64,000 nt of DNA from Agrilactobacillus yilanensis (lineage in GTDB: Bacteria > Bacillota > Bacilli > Lactobacillales > Lactobacillaceae), in NCBI RefSeq assembly GCF_003946725.1, contig NZ_RHOY01000007.1:1-64000 (forward strand), read 5' to 3'. A model generated the notes under the pieces. The model had not been told where the DNA came from, did no database searches, and saw only the letters and a list, made by a program, of their open reading frames with translations. The position numbers and the translations under genes were made by a program. Shown piece after piece: positions 19,708 to 29,518 of this stretch. Numbering within the stretch: position 1 is the stretch's first letter; each line of letters starts with the position of its first letter.

Positions 19708-20265
19708 TTACTTAGATTCAGCATAACAAAATACACTGACTTCGGTAATACCATATTGGTGCTGACCCAATAGCGTATAATCCGCAATTTCAGGATAAAG
19801 GACCGTAACGTCAGTTTCAGCAACAACTTGTGCCCCTGGCTTTAAAAGTTGTTTATCCCGTAATTGATTTAATAATTTAACAATCTGCTGTTCTTGATAC
19901 GGCGGATCTAGTAAAACTAAATCAAACTGCAGTTTCTGCAACTCAAAATTACTTAACGCCTTAGTGGCTGACATTTTCATAATATGAAATTTATCTGCTG
20001 CGCGAGTAACCGCCACATTTTCTTCAATGGTTTTAATTGCCGCATATTGTCGATCAACCAAATAAGCTTCAGATAATCCTCTAGAAACAGCTTCGATGCC
20101 TAAACCGCCAGTCCCCGCGTATAAATCTAAAACCCGGCCACCATCAAAATAAGGGCCAATAATATTAAATAATGCTTCTTTTACTTTATCAGTCGTTGGT
20201 CTTGTTTTACGACCTGGTACAGCTTTAAGCCGTCGACCGCTATATTCACCCGATATGATCCGCAT
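19708..20265 (-). CDS. rsmD: 16S rRNA (guanine966-N2)-methyltransferase RsmD
   Basis: This 185-residue Rossmann-fold SAM methyltransferase begins MRIISGEYSGRRLK, the family N-terminus. The SAM site is LDLYAGTGGLGIEA, and the catalytic N-methyltransferase motif DPPY (LVLLDPPYQE) is present. The start at 20265 is supported by family alignment and by GGGAG about 10 bases upstream; an in-frame start nine codons earlier has no homologous sequence. Its start overlaps the end of ylbG by 20 bases, implying translational coupling. Confidence 0.94.
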   Translation of the reverse strand: MRIISGEYSGRRLKAVPGRKTRPTTDKVKEALFNIIGPYFDGGRVLDLYAGTGGLGIEAVSRGLSEAYLVDRQYAAIKTIEENVAVTRAADKFHIMKMSATKALSNFELQKLQFDLVLLDPPYQEQQIVKLLNQLRDKQLLKPGAQVVAETDVTVLYPEIADYTLLGQHQYGITEVSVFCYAESK

Positions 20266-20602
20266 CTGCGTGACTCCCTTGGTTAGATTCACTTTTAGTC
20301 GTTTTTAAAGTCGCTGCCAAGGATCCGTCTTTAAGCAGCGGGTCTTTTTGAGGGCGTTTTTCAATTTTATCACCAAATTCTGTCGCAACTTCTGGCCGAT
20401 GAGAAAACTCGACTTTACGCACAAAGTGTAATTTTTCAATCGACTTTTTAACAGCCTCCGCATTCGCCTGATCCACATATAAATACACATATTTCATTTT
20501 CTTAGATGTGTAATAGATCAAGCCAAAACGGCGCAGCTGCCGAATTTGGTGTAGATTATAGACCCATACGGCGATGCCTATTCTGGGTTTAATTTCAAAC
20601 AT
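20246..20602 (-). CDS. ylbG: YlbG family protein (UPF0298)
   Basis: This 118-residue protein has the core features of the YlbG family in its first 85 residues: RIGIAVWVYNLHQIRQLRRFGLIYYTSKKMKYVYLY and HFVRKVEFSHRP. A polar tail of about 30 residues, longer than in Bacillus, overlaps the start of rsmD. The function is unknown; it is consistently next to ylbF and rsmD in Firmicutes. Confidence 0.9.
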   Translation of the reverse strand: MFEIKPRIGIAVWVYNLHQIRQLRRFGLIYYTSKKMKYVYLYVDQANAEAVKKSIEKLHFVRKVEFSHRPEVATEFGDKIEKRPQKDPLLKDGSLAATLKTTKSESNQGSHADADHIG

Positions 20603-20614
20603 TTAATCATCCTT

Positions 20615-21028
20615 TTACATTTTATGTGGCTTACGTTTTGTTTCAAAAAAGGGATTGCGTGTTGCAACTTTAATTCTGCTGGATATTTTATCCGTCATGG
20701 CCACCGTCAATGTGTCCACCACCGTCTCAAATTGCAGCTTAGCCAATTTATAGGCTGCGACACTGGGGTTCAAGTCCATGTCACGTTTGGCCGCTAACGT
20801 TTGTTTTTTTAAAGTTGCGGCTTCGGGCACATAGCTACCGTAAGGTTCAATTGCAGCTAATTTATGCTGATAATCATGAAATGACTGGATCAACGCTTGT
20901 GCTTTTGCATCTTGCGCCAATTGAGCTTGCTTTGCTTGGTAAGTTTTAAAAACTTCTGATGCTTTTAAAGCTGCAATCAACTGGTCCACGGCATCTTCTA
21001 TGGCCACCATCTGATCATTATAAATCAT
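20615..21028 (-). CDS. ylbF: YlbF/YmcA family regulator
   Basis: This 137-residue helical protein belongs to the YlbF/YmcA family (Com_YlbF): an N-terminal LIAALKASEVFKTYQ, repeated Ala/Gln-rich helices, and a C-terminal segment around AYKLAKLQFETVVDTL. In Bacillus, YlbF, YmcA and YaaT form a complex that alters RNase Y processing and affects competence and biofilms. Whether such a complex forms here cannot be told from this window. It sits 12 bases before ylbG and 8 after pyc. Confidence 0.9.
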   Translation of the reverse strand: MIYNDQMVAIEDAVDQLIAALKASEVFKTYQAKQAQLAQDAKAQALIQSFHDYQHKLAAIEPYGSYVPEAATLKKQTLAAKRDMDLNPSVAAYKLAKLQFETVVDTLTVAMTDKISSRIKVATRNPFFETKRKPHKM

Positions 21029-21036
21029 TTTATCAC

Positions 21037-24000
21037 CTAATTATGCGTTAAATCGGACGGTGTCATTTCGATTAACAAGTCATCCGCATCCACGGGTTGG
21101 CCGGCCTTCACATAAATATGAACGACTTGCCCATCGTATGGCGCTGGGATAGAAGTTTCCATCTTCATTGCTTCTGTCACAATTAAGGATTCACCCTTCT
21201 TCACTTTTTGACCCGTCTTCACCAAGACATTGGCAATCGTACCAGTCATCACCGCACCCACTTGATCTGGATTTGTTGGTTCCACTTTTTGATTGCCGAC
21301 GACACCTTCACTGACAGACTTATCTTGAACTGAGATTTGAACACGCTGACCATTTAGTTCAAAGTAAATCGTCCGCATACCATCTACGTCTGCTTCCCCA
21401 ATTTCATCCAAGGTAATAATGGATTCTTTCCCTGGTTTAAATTGGACATGCGTTGTTTCACCGATCCGCATACCTTCAAAGAAAGTTGGCGTATCTAAAT
21501 GCGTCACATCCCCAAAAGTCTCATGATTTTTTTCATAATCTAAGAAGACATCGGGATACAAGATGTAACTGATCACTTCTTTTGGTGTCGGCTGCCGCAT
21601 AATTTTAATTTCTAATTCATTTTTGATTTCTTCAAAATCAATTGGTTTCACTAAGCTGCCTGGCCGTTCCGTAATCGGTGCCACATCTTTTAAAATAATC
21701 TTTTGTAAAGCCTTTGGAAAACCACCGACAGGCTGTCCTAAATCTCCTTTAAAGAAGTTAATCACAGATTGTGGGAAGTCAATATCTTGACCCCGCTGCA
21801 AAACAGCTTCTGGCGTCAATTCATTTTGAACCATGAACAAGGCCATGTCGCCGACAACTTTAGAAGATGGTGTGACTTTAATAATATTGCCAAACAAAGT
21901 ATTCACCTGGGTGTACATTGTTTTTACTTCATCAAAACGATCGCCTAAACCTACCCCTTTTGCTTGTTGGAATAAGTTTGTATATTGACCGCCTGGCATC
22001 TCAGTAGCGTAAACATCCGTCTGCGGACTCGTAACTCGTGTGAAAAATGGTTGGTAAACTCGTCTTAAATCTTGGAAATACTCATTTACTTTTTCAACGG
22101 CCGGCATATTCAAATCGGGTTGCCGATCGCCTTGAGCCAACGCATAATAAAGGCTGCTCATGCTTGGTTGTGCGGTACCGCCGGATAAGGCACTTTGCGC
22201 CACATCTACCACATCGACGCCAGCTTCAATTGCTCGAACATAAGTGTAGATCCCGTTACCTGCAGTATCATGAGTGTGCAAATGAATCGGAATTGAAATC
22301 GTATCTTTTAAGGTTGAAATTAATTCATAGGCTGCCTGTGGTTTCAATAAGCCGGCCATATCTTTAATCCCTAAAATATGTGCCCCGGTGGACTCGATGT
22401 CTTTAGCTAATTGTTTATAATAATTCAAATCATATTTTTGTAAACTTGGATTAGCCACATCCCCGGTGTAACACATCGCCACTTCAGCAATTTTATGATT
22501 CTTCAAAACCGTATCAATACTTGGTTCCATTTGTGGCAACCAGTTTTGACTGTCAAAAATTCTGAAAACATCCATCCCACTTTGTGCCGACAGATCAATA
22601 AATTCCTTAATAACGTTGTCGGGATAATTCTTATAACCTACCGCATTACTGCCTCTAAAGAGCATTTGCAACAATGTATTCGGGAATAATTTCCGTAACC
22701 GAGCCAATCTTTCCCATGGATCTTCTTTTAAGAAACGATAAGCCACATCAAAAGTCGCACCGCCCCACATTTCATAAGAAAATAGGTTTGGCATTGCTGC
22801 AGCCATACTTTCCGCAATCCGCACCATATCATGGGTCCGCATTCTTGTGGCAAATAAACTTTGGTGCGCATCCCGCAATGTAGTATCTGTCAACATTACT
22901 TTATCTTGAGCTAACAACCATTGCGCAACTGCTTTTGGCCCTTTTGTATCCAAAATCTGCTTTGCCGTTTCCCCAGTCGCTTTAGGTAAGTCAGCCGGTA
23001 ATGTTGGTATTTCTACCAAGCTGGCTGTTTTCTTTTTATGCCGTGGTAAATCGTCGTAACCATTAATCGTCACATCACTAACATAATGCATCAAAACAAG
23101 GGATGGATCAGAGACGACTTTCACCCGCAATAAATCAGGATGATCTTCAATAAACGTAGTTAACGCTGCCCCAGACATGAACACTTTATCTTTAATTACG
23201 TTAATCATAAATGGAATGTTGGTCTTGACCCCTTGAATATCAAATTCATGTAAAACCCGATCCATTTTATGACAGGCAGATTCAAAATCTCTGGCATGAA
23301 CGCTGGCCTTAACTAACAAGGAATCAAAATAAGGTGTTACAACAGCGCCCGTGTAAGCATTACCCACATCTAACCGGACCCCATTACCACCTGGTGAACG
23401 ATAAGTATCCAACATGCCCGTATCTGGTAAGAAATTATTCGCTGGATTTTCAGTGGTCACTCGGCATTGAATCGCTGCTCCATCAAAGTGCAAATCTGCT
23501 TGTTGTGGTAAGCCTAAATCTTGATGCAAATCTGCACCAGCAGCAATACTTAATTGCGACTGAACAATATCTACACCGGTGATTAATTCAGTAATAGTAT
23601 GTTCTACTTGGACTCGTGGATTAACTTCGATGAAATAAAAATGATCTCTTTCCATCAAGAATTCAACCGTCCCGGCATTACTGTAACCAACGTGTTGCAT
23701 TAATTTAACCGCAGCACCACAAACGGCAGCCCGCTGTTCTGGCGTTAAAATGACACATGGCGCCACTTCAACGACCTTTTGATTACGGCGCTGTACAGAA
23801 CAGTCCCGTTCAAATAAATGCATCACATGGCCATGTTCATCCGCTAAAATTTGAACTTCAACGTGTTTGCCATGGGCGATAAAGCGTTCAACGTATAATT
23901 CATCGCCACCAAAAGCCTGTTTTGCTTCACTTTTAGCCCGGTCATAGGCTTCGGCTAAATCTGCTTCGTCATCAACGATCCGCATGCCGCGACCACCGCC

Positions 24001-24486
24001 GCCTAATGCGGCTTTGATCATAATAGGATAGCCATAAGTTGCCCCAAATTCCCGCACTTCATCTAATGAAGCCACTGGATGATCTGTACCGGGAATAGTT
24101 TCAATTTTTGCCTCTAACGCTGCTTTTTTTGCTGTAATCTTATCACCAAAGATATGTAATAATTCCGTCTTTGGGCCAACAAAAGTTAACCCTTCTTCTC
24201 GAACGCGTTTTGCAAACTGCTCGTTTTCTGATAGAAAGCCATAACCTGGATGGATGGCATCCGCACCACTTTTTTTAGCAATATCAATAATACTTTCAAT
24301 ATCAAGATAAGCGTCAGTCGGTTTTTTACCCGCTCCTACTAAATAGGCTTCTTGTGCTTTGAAACGATGAATAGACAATTCATCTTCTTTTGCATAAATA
24401 CCTACCGTTTTTAAGCCTAATTCTTCGCAGGCACGGAAAATTCGGTTAGCGATTTCACCGCGATTGGCAACCAATACTTTTTGCAT
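21037..24486 (-). CDS. pyc: Pyruvate carboxylase
   Basis: This 1149-residue single-chain enzyme converts pyruvate, bicarbonate and ATP to oxaloacetate. The order is an N-terminal biotin carboxylase (1-450, MIKAALGGGGRGMRIV ATP-grasp), a carboxyltransferase TIM barrel (about 530-800, LTDTTLRDAHQSL), an allosteric/tetramerisation domain, and a C-terminal biotinyl domain with the biotin lysine at K1108 in EAMKMETS. The length is standard. It supplies oxaloacetate for aspartate (used by Asd/DapA here) in an organism probably lacking a full TCA cycle. It follows ftsW, as in Bacillus (ylaN-ftsW-pycA). Confidence 0.97.
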   Translation of the reverse strand: MQKVLVANRGEIANRIFRACEELGLKTVGIYAKEDELSIHRFKAQEAYLVGAGKKPTDAYLDIESIIDIAKKSGADAIHPGYGFLSENEQFAKRVREEGLTFVGPKTELLHIFGDKITAKKAALEAKIETIPGTDHPVASLDEVREFGATYGYPIMIKAALGGGGRGMRIVDDEADLAEAYDRAKSEAKQAFGGDELYVERFIAHGKHVEVQILADEHGHVMHLFERDCSVQRRNQKVVEVAPCVILTPEQRAAVCGAAVKLMQHVGYSNAGTVEFLMERDHFYFIEVNPRVQVEHTITELITGVDIVQSQLSIAAGADLHQDLGLPQQADLHFDGAAIQCRVTTENPANNFLPDTGMLDTYRSPGGNGVRLDVGNAYTGAVVTPYFDSLLVKASVHARDFESACHKMDRVLHEFDIQGVKTNIPFMINVIKDKVFMSGAALTTFIEDHPDLLRVKVVSDPSLVLMHYVSDVTINGYDDLPRHKKKTASLVEIPTLPADLPKATGETAKQILDTKGPKAVAQWLLAQDKVMLTDTTLRDAHQSLFATRMRTHDMVRIAESMAAAMPNLFSYEMWGGATFDVAYRFLKEDPWERLARLRKLFPNTLLQMLFRGSNAVGYKNYPDNVIKEFIDLSAQSGMDVFRIFDSQNWLPQMEPSIDTVLKNHKIAEVAMCYTGDVANPSLQKYDLNYYKQLAKDIESTGAHILGIKDMAGLLKPQAAYELISTLKDTISIPIHLHTHDTAGNGIYTYVRAIEAGVDVVDVAQSALSGGTAQPSMSSLYYALAQGDRQPDLNMPAVEKVNEYFQDLRRVYQPFFTRVTSPQTDVYATEMPGGQYTNLFQQAKGVGLGDRFDEVKTMYTQVNTLFGNIIKVTPSSKVVGDMALFMVQNELTPEAVLQRGQDIDFPQSVINFFKGDLGQPVGGFPKALQKIILKDVAPITERPGSLVKPIDFEEIKNELEIKIMRQPTPKEVISYILYPDVFLDYEKNHETFGDVTHLDTPTFFEGMRIGETTHVQFKPGKESIITLDEIGEADVDGMRTIYFELNGQRVQISVQDKSVSEGVVGNQKVEPTNPDQVGAVMTGTIANVLVKTGQKVKKGESLIVTEAMKMETSIPAPYDGQVVHIYVKAGQPVDADDLLIEMTPSDLTHN

Positions 24487-24606
24487 AAATGCGCGCTCCT
24501 TTATTTAAATTTATAGTCTACTTAATGTCATGATAGTCTCATTAAGCGATTATTAGAATAATACCATTATAATGTGTATAACGCTACATTGCGGTTTAAG
24601 GCATCC

Positions 24607-25797
24607 TTATTGTACCTTACGCATTTCTTGAAACTGTTTTTCAGCTTTCTCAGTCCCACTAATGTTTAAAACTAAGCCGATGGCTGCACAGGCAGATAAC
24701 ATGCTTGATCCCCCATAACTAATAAAGGGCAATGTTACCCCAGTAATTGGCAACATCCCAATTACCCCTGCAATATTAAACGACGCTTGGACAAATAACA
24801 TCGTTGCCACCCCGTAACAAACTAAAGTTCTAAAGGTGGTATGGGCCCGCATACCAATTAAAACAATGCGGCTGATTAAGAAAAATAGCAATCCTAAAAC
24901 GACTAAGACACCAATAACACCTAATTCTTCTGAAATAATTGCTAAAATAAAATCCGTATAAGGTGCTGGTAAATAGCCCTTTTTTTGAATACTATTGCCT
25001 AAACCTCGGCCAAACCAGCCGCCATTGTTAATAGCTAAATAAGAATTTACTAGCTGACTGCCCCCAGATTGTTCCCGTTGAAAAGGGTAAAGAAAAGATA
25101 AAATCCGCTGATACCGGTAGTTTTTTTCCAAAACTGCAATCGGAAATCTTTTCAAAATGTTGATCAGTAACGGTAATAATCCGGATACCGCAACGATAAA
25201 GGACAATCCAAAACCAATTGGAATGCCCGCAGAAAATATCATAATCATGATAATTAACGCTAAAATAGAAGCCCCACCAGTATCTGGCTGTAATAAAATC
25301 AGTAATGTGATTAAGCCAACTAAAACAACCGGGCCCAATAAATTGTTAAAAATTTGACCCCGTTCTAAATTCTGCCCTCGTTTATTAAAGATGAAGGCTA
25401 AATAGATGATTACCGTTATTTTTGCAATTTCTAAAGGTTGGATATTGATAGGCCCTAACGGAATCCAAGAGACTGCCCCGTTAATTGCTGAACTGGGATG
25501 CACAATTTTTAAGAATACTAAGAAAATTAATAGCGCGAAGGTGATCCCAATGCCTAGCATCACGACCCGTCGATTCTGCCAAAATGAAAGCTTGCTTAGA
25601 AATGCTAATAAGGCAAAAAAGAGCCCTGCCAAGGCCCAAAAAAATTGCCGACGTAAATAACTTGTTGGATCTATTTTATTTACAGATAAAATATCTGAGC
25701 TCGCTGAATAAACCATCACGATACCGACTGCGATCAGTAATAAAAACGGGATCGCGATGTAGTAATCCAGGTACGAAAACTTCTTACGAATCCCCAA
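24607..25797 (-). CDS. ftsW: Septal peptidoglycan polymerase FtsW (SEDS family)
   Basis: This is a 396-residue polytopic SEDS protein with about ten TM segments. Typical motifs are MVYSASS near 28-34, LQPDTGGAS in the catalytic loop region, GSQLVNSYLAINNGGWFGRGLGNS, and LPEPYTDFI-like LPAPYTDFILAIISEELG. FtsW polymerises glycan strands at the septum together with a class B PBP. The assignment as FtsW rather than RodA rests on the ylaN-ftsW-pyc neighbourhood. The gene ends 120 bases before pyc begins. Confidence 0.92.
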   Translation of the reverse strand: MGIRKKFSYLDYYIAIPFLLLIAVGIVMVYSASSDILSVNKIDPTSYLRRQFFWALAGLFFALLAFLSKLSFWQNRRVVMLGIGITFALLIFLVFLKIVHPSSAINGAVSWIPLGPINIQPLEIAKITVIIYLAFIFNKRGQNLERGQIFNNLLGPVVLVGLITLLILLQPDTGGASILALIIMIMIFSAGIPIGFGLSFIVAVSGLLPLLINILKRFPIAVLEKNYRYQRILSFLYPFQREQSGGSQLVNSYLAINNGGWFGRGLGNSIQKKGYLPAPYTDFILAIISEELGVIGVLVVLGLLFFLISRIVLIGMRAHTTFRTLVCYGVATMLFVQASFNIAGVIGMLPITGVTLPFISYGGSSMLSACAAIGLVLNISGTEKAEKQFQEMRKVQ

Positions 25798-25804
25798 GAC
25801 TGCT

Positions 25805-26101
25805 TCAATCCTTTTTATCTAATTGTGATGCCTGATTTTGTGTAATTGCTTGATACAAATCCTCAATCTCCACACTTAGTTCATTCACTAAATCTGTAGC
25901 AACCTGTTCTGAAATCAAGCCACAGCGCTTCGCAAAATCTACTTCTTTAGAATAAACTAGCATTTGTGTATCAATAATTTCTTCTACGATTGGACATTGC
26001 ATCAGGCATAAGTCACCGAATTGGCCTGTCAAGTCTTGCCGAATTTTTTCACCATCGGCTTTAAGAATCTCCAGACCGTTCTTTTGTTTAAGGTTATCCA
26101 T
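25805..26101 (-). CDS. ylaN: YlaN family protein (UPF0358)
   Basis: The 98-residue soluble protein matches YlaN, with GEKIRQDLTGQFGDLCLMQCPIVEEIIDTQMLVYSKEVDFA as two parts of one conserved core. In Bacillus YlaN has been linked to iron homeostasis (interaction with Fur) and is essential under some conditions. It lies 7 bases before ftsW, probably co-transcribed. The ATG has GGAGGCATTTCC upstream. Confidence 0.92.
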   Translation of the reverse strand: MDNLKQKNGLEILKADGEKIRQDLTGQFGDLCLMQCPIVEEIIDTQMLVYSKEVDFAKRCGLISEQVATDLVNELSVEIEDLYQAITQNQASQLDKKD

Positions 26102-26207
26102 GGAAATGCCTCCAAATTATCTTTGCCTAATATTTTTAACATACGTCATTATATCATTTCCCCGCCTATTTTGGGACATCAAAGCCTATTCTTTCAAGAT
26201 AGCTTTA

Positions 26208-26275
26208 AAAATAAAAAAACAGCCAACGCCTTATCTAAACCGGCCATTCAGTTTTAACTCTGAATTTAGCTGTTT
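26208..26275 (-). terminator. Probable terminator of typA
   Basis: On the minus strand AAACAGC (26269-26275) pairs with GCTGTTT (26217-26223) and is followed by a long T-rich run (TTTTTTATTTTTA). The loop is long but contains its own small stem (TTCAG/CTGAA). Confidence 0.5.
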
Positions 26276-26311
26276 TAAATCTGACATTGACTGATTATAA
26301 GTTAATTTTAT

Positions 26312-28162
26312 TTAGGCTTCTTTTTGTGCAGCCATCTTACGTTTCTTAGATGCTTTTTGCCGTTCGCCGGTATTTAAAATCTTTTTACGTAACCGGACGT
26401 TTTCAGGGGTTACTTCACAATATTCATCATCATTTAAGAATTCAATGGATTCTTCTAAAGACATTGTTTTTGGCGTCTTAATAGCCGCAGCATGGTCTTT
26501 ACCAGAAGCCCGGGTGTTTGTTAAGTTCTTACCCTTTGTAACGTTAACAGAGATATCTTGATCACGGCTGCTAGAACCGACAATCATCCCTTCATAAACT
26601 TCAGTTTGAGCGTCAATAAATAATTGACCACGATCTTCAACAGATTGCAAACTGTAAGTGGTTGCTGGACCGCCATTAATAGAAACTAAAGCACCGGTAT
26701 GCCGACCAGGTGTCCAATTCTTGATGACTGGACCGTATTTTTCAAAGGTATGGTTCATAATCCCATAACCACCCGTTTGAGAAAGAAATTCATTAGAGTA
26801 ACCAATCAAACCTCTTGAAGGTGCTAGGAAGTTTAACCGTGTTTGGCCGTTACCTGTACTTTCCATGTTTTGCATCTCGCCTTTACGTTGAGACATGGCA
26901 TCAATAACGGAACCAACATATTCATCCGGTGTGTCAATTTGAACGGATTCATAAGGTTCAGACAATACACCGTTAATCTCACGATAAATAACTTCTGGTC
27001 TAGAAAGTTGTAATTCAAAACCTTCACGCCGCATTTCTTCAACTAAGATTGATAAATGCAATTCCCCACGACCTGAAACAACCCAGGCACTAGGTTGATC
27101 TGTATCTTCAACACGCAAAGAAACATCGGTTTGTAATTGACTTCTCAAACGATCTTCCAATTTACGTGCAGTTACAAATTTACCTTCTTTACCTGCAAAT
27201 GGTGAATCATTTGCTAAAAAGGTCATTTGTAGTGTTGGTTCGTCAATCCGTAAGATTGGTAGCGCATCTTGGTGATCGACAGGTGTGACAGTTTCACCAA
27301 CGAAGATATCATCCATCCCAGAAACCGCAATTAAGTCCCCAGCTTTTGCTTCGTTGATTTCAATCCGTTTCAAACCAAAGAAACCAAAGATTTTAGTCAC
27401 ACGGAAGTTTTTAGTACTGCCGTCTAATTTTAATACGGAAACACTGTCGCCAATTTTGATTGAACCCCGGAAAACACGGCCAATACCAATTCGACCAACA
27501 TAATCGTTGTAATCTAACATAGCCACTTGGAATTGAAGTGGTTCGTCACTATTATCAATTGGTGCTGGAATTGTATCAATGATCGTATCAAAAACTGGCT
27601 TCATTGTATGTTCTTGCGTTGCAATATCAGGATCTAAACTAGAAGTCCCGTTAACCGCACTAGCATAAACAACTGGGAATTCTAATTGTTCGTCATCAGC
27701 CCCTAATTCGATGAATAATTCTAAAACTTCATCAACGACTTCGTCTGGACGAGCGCCTTCACGGTCAATTTTATTAATCACAACGATTGGTGTTAAATGT
27801 TGTTCCAAAGCTTTTTTCAAAACAAACCGTGTTTGTGGCATTGTCCCTTCATAGGCATCAACAACCAATAAAACCCCATCAACCATGCGCATGATCCGTT
27901 CTACTTCACCACCGAAGTCCGCATGTCCTGGTGTATCTAAAATATTGATTTTTGTATTTTGATAATCAACTGCCGTATTCTTGGACAAAATTGTAATACC
28001 ACGTTCTTTTTCAATGGCGTTAGAGTCCATAGCTCGATCTTGTAATTGAATATGTTCGTCCAATGTATCTGATTGTTTTAATAGTTCGTTGACAAGGGTA
28101 GTCTTACCATGGTCGACGTGGGCAATAATAGCAATATTACGAATATCGTCTCTTGTTTTCAA
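26312..28162 (-). CDS. typA: Ribosome-associated GTPase TypA/BipA
   Basis: This 616-residue translational GTPase has a P-loop [10 protein letters not shown] near residues 14-23, [15 protein letters not shown] (G3), [10 protein letters not shown] (G4), EF-G-like domains II, III and V, and the TypA-specific C-terminal domain ([17 protein letters not shown]). It acts in ribosome assembly and stress or cold adaptation. Its leader contains a good promoter (28255-28282). It is monocistronic, between ylaN and the inositol-phosphatase gene. Confidence 0.96.
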   Translation of the reverse strand: MKTRDDIRNIAIIAHVDHGKTTLVNELLKQSDTLDEHIQLQDRAMDSNAIEKERGITILSKNTAVDYQNTKINILDTPGHADFGGEVERIMRMVDGVLLVVDAYEGTMPQTRFVLKKALEQHLTPIVVINKIDREGARPDEVVDEVLELFIELGADDEQLEFPVVYASAVNGTSSLDPDIATQEHTMKPVFDTIIDTIPAPIDNSDEPLQFQVAMLDYNDYVGRIGIGRVFRGSIKIGDSVSVLKLDGSTKNFRVTKIFGFFGLKRIEINEAKAGDLIAVSGMDDIFVGETVTPVDHQDALPILRIDEPTLQMTFLANDSPFAGKEGKFVTARKLEDRLRSQLQTDVSLRVEDTDQPSAWVVSGRGELHLSILVEEMRREGFELQLSRPEVIYREINGVLSEPYESVQIDTPDEYVGSVIDAMSQRKGEMQNMESTGNGQTRLNFLAPSRGLIGYSNEFLSQTGGYGIMNHTFEKYGPVIKNWTPGRHTGALVSINGGPATTYSLQSVEDRGQLFIDAQTEVYEGMIVGSSSRDQDISVNVTKGKNLTNTRASGKDHAAAIKTPKTMSLEESIEFLNDDEYCEVTPENVRLRKKILNTGERQKASKKRKMAAQKEA

Positions 28163-28254
28163 AGTTGCTTAACTTCCTTTCATGTTTAGCCAGAATGCTA
28201 GCGCTACGCTCTAACGAAACGGGCCAAACCTTGATGTAACGTTTTGTCGCATCT

Positions 28255-28282
28255 TTTATATCTTTATCCCATTTAATTTCAA
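28255..28282 (-). promoter_or_regulatory. Promoter of typA
   Basis: On the minus strand a -35 TTGAAA (28277-28282) and a -10 TATAAA (28255-28260) are 16 bases apart, about 90 bases before the typA ATG. Confidence 0.6.
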
Positions 28283-28336
28283 ACAGCTGCAAATTACTTG
28301 CACTAAGTCAAAAAAAGTGATGTTTTCTTGACCAAT

Positions 28337-29110
28337 TTACTGTAAAGCAAGTATTTGTGCATGTGTCCGTTCCGTTCCAATTAGCACAATTTTAGATGAT
28401 AACATACTTAAAGGCTCACCGTCAATATCTGTGACCTTTAATCCTAAGGTTTCAGCCATCACTTTACCGGCCGCAAAATCCCAAGGCATGAGTTTTGAAA
28501 CATAGCCATTTTCAAAGCCTTGAATAACTTTTGTAAATTCAATGCCCGCACTGCCAAAAATTCTGGCGCCTGAGCTGGCTGTAACGGCCGCTGCAACGTG
28601 TTTTACGTCATGGACGAGTAATGGCCCAGACATCCCTAAAAGTCCTTCAGACAAAGTTATATTCTTAGGTTTGGGCAATGGCAGATTATTCTTATAAACA
28701 CCAAACTCTGGGCCACCCCAAAATAGTTCATCCTTCATCACATCTAAAATAACCCCTACAATACCTTTACCGTCTAAATAAGCGCCAATCATAATGGCAA
28801 AATTTTCTCGAGCTTTGACAAAGTTCATTGTGCCGTCAATCGGATCCACGAAAAAAACAAGCCCTGTCAAATCCTCTACTTGATCGCCAAAGCCTTCTTC
28901 ACCGACAATTTTTGCTTCGGGATATTGTGCCCGAATTTTTTGAACCAAATATTGTTCTGTGGTTTTATCAATATTTGTTACTAAGTCGTTGCGTCCAGAT
29001 TTTGTATTCACCTTTAAATCATCATGCAAATGTAATTTAACGGCTTCCGCAGCCGTGACAACCCATTGTTTAATATCTAGTGCTAACCGCCAAGTATTTA
29101 GTGTCGCCAT
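28337..29110 (-). CDS. suhB: Inositol monophosphatase family protein (SuhB/YktC-like)
   Basis: This 257-residue Mg2+-dependent phosphatase has the family metal motifs GEEGFGD near 78, DPIDGTMNFV near 95-104 and PWDFAAG near 210. Family members dephosphorylate inositol-1-phosphate, fructose-1,6-bisphosphate or NADP/PAP, so the substrate is not certain. It starts 3 bases after the upstream UPF0223 gene. In Bacillus the yktA-yktB-yktC cluster has the same partners, which supports the YktC assignment. Confidence 0.9.
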   Translation of the reverse strand: MATLNTWRLALDIKQWVVTAAEAVKLHLHDDLKVNTKSGRNDLVTNIDKTTEQYLVQKIRAQYPEAKIVGEEGFGDQVEDLTGLVFFVDPIDGTMNFVKARENFAIMIGAYLDGKGIVGVILDVMKDELFWGGPEFGVYKNNLPLPKPKNITLSEGLLGMSGPLLVHDVKHVAAAVTASSGARIFGSAGIEFTKVIQGFENGYVSKLMPWDFAAGKVMAETLGLKVTDIDGEPLSMLSSKIVLIGTERTHAQILALQ

Positions 29111-29113
29111 CGT

Positions 29114-29410
29114 TTATAGTCCCTTCTTCATCAAGATAATTTTGTTTTGTGATTGTTTTGCAGCTTGTACCGTCTGATAAATTGAATAGCCGGACACAGT
29201 TTCAAATTGTTTCCCCAATTGTTTTTCTTGCATTTTGCTAGGTACAATTTTTTTAAACTGTTCATAGCTTGCTAAAAGGTCTTGTTTTGTAATACCTTTT
29301 TCATTTGCCTTTTCAACATTATTGTAAAAACCAATCACCACAATAATTTCTTCGGTGGTCCAACTTGTATCCAATGGATAGCTATAATTTGTCTCAGCGA
29401 TTTTAAGCAC
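29114..29410 (-). CDS. UPF0223 family protein (YktA-like)
   Basis: The 98-residue protein matches UPF0223, with YSYPLDTSWTTEEIIVVIGFYNNVEKANEKG as two parts of one conserved N-terminal core, followed by a helical region (LLASYEQFKKIVPSKMQEKQLGKQFE). The function is unknown. It is paired with the inositol-phosphatase-like gene, as in Bacillus. Confidence 0.9.
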   Translation of the reverse strand: MLKIAETNYSYPLDTSWTTEEIIVVIGFYNNVEKANEKGITKQDLLASYEQFKKIVPSKMQEKQLGKQFETVSGYSIYQTVQAAKQSQNKIILMKKGL

Positions 29411-29459
29411 TCCCTCTTGATCTTTTATTCTACCAATCTACTATTATACAACGATAACA

Positions 29460-29501
29460 CAAAAAAAATCAGCTGTCTGATTTTTATCGACAACTGATTT
29501 T
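29460..29501 (-). terminator. Terminator of the pdh operon
   Basis: On the minus strand AAATCAGTTGTC (29488-29499) pairs with GACAGCTGATTT (29465-29476, G-U pairs) and is followed by TTTTTTT. It ends the pdhABCD transcript just after the lipoamide dehydrogenase stop. Confidence 0.85.
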
Positions 29502-29518
29502 TAAGATTAATTTCGAAA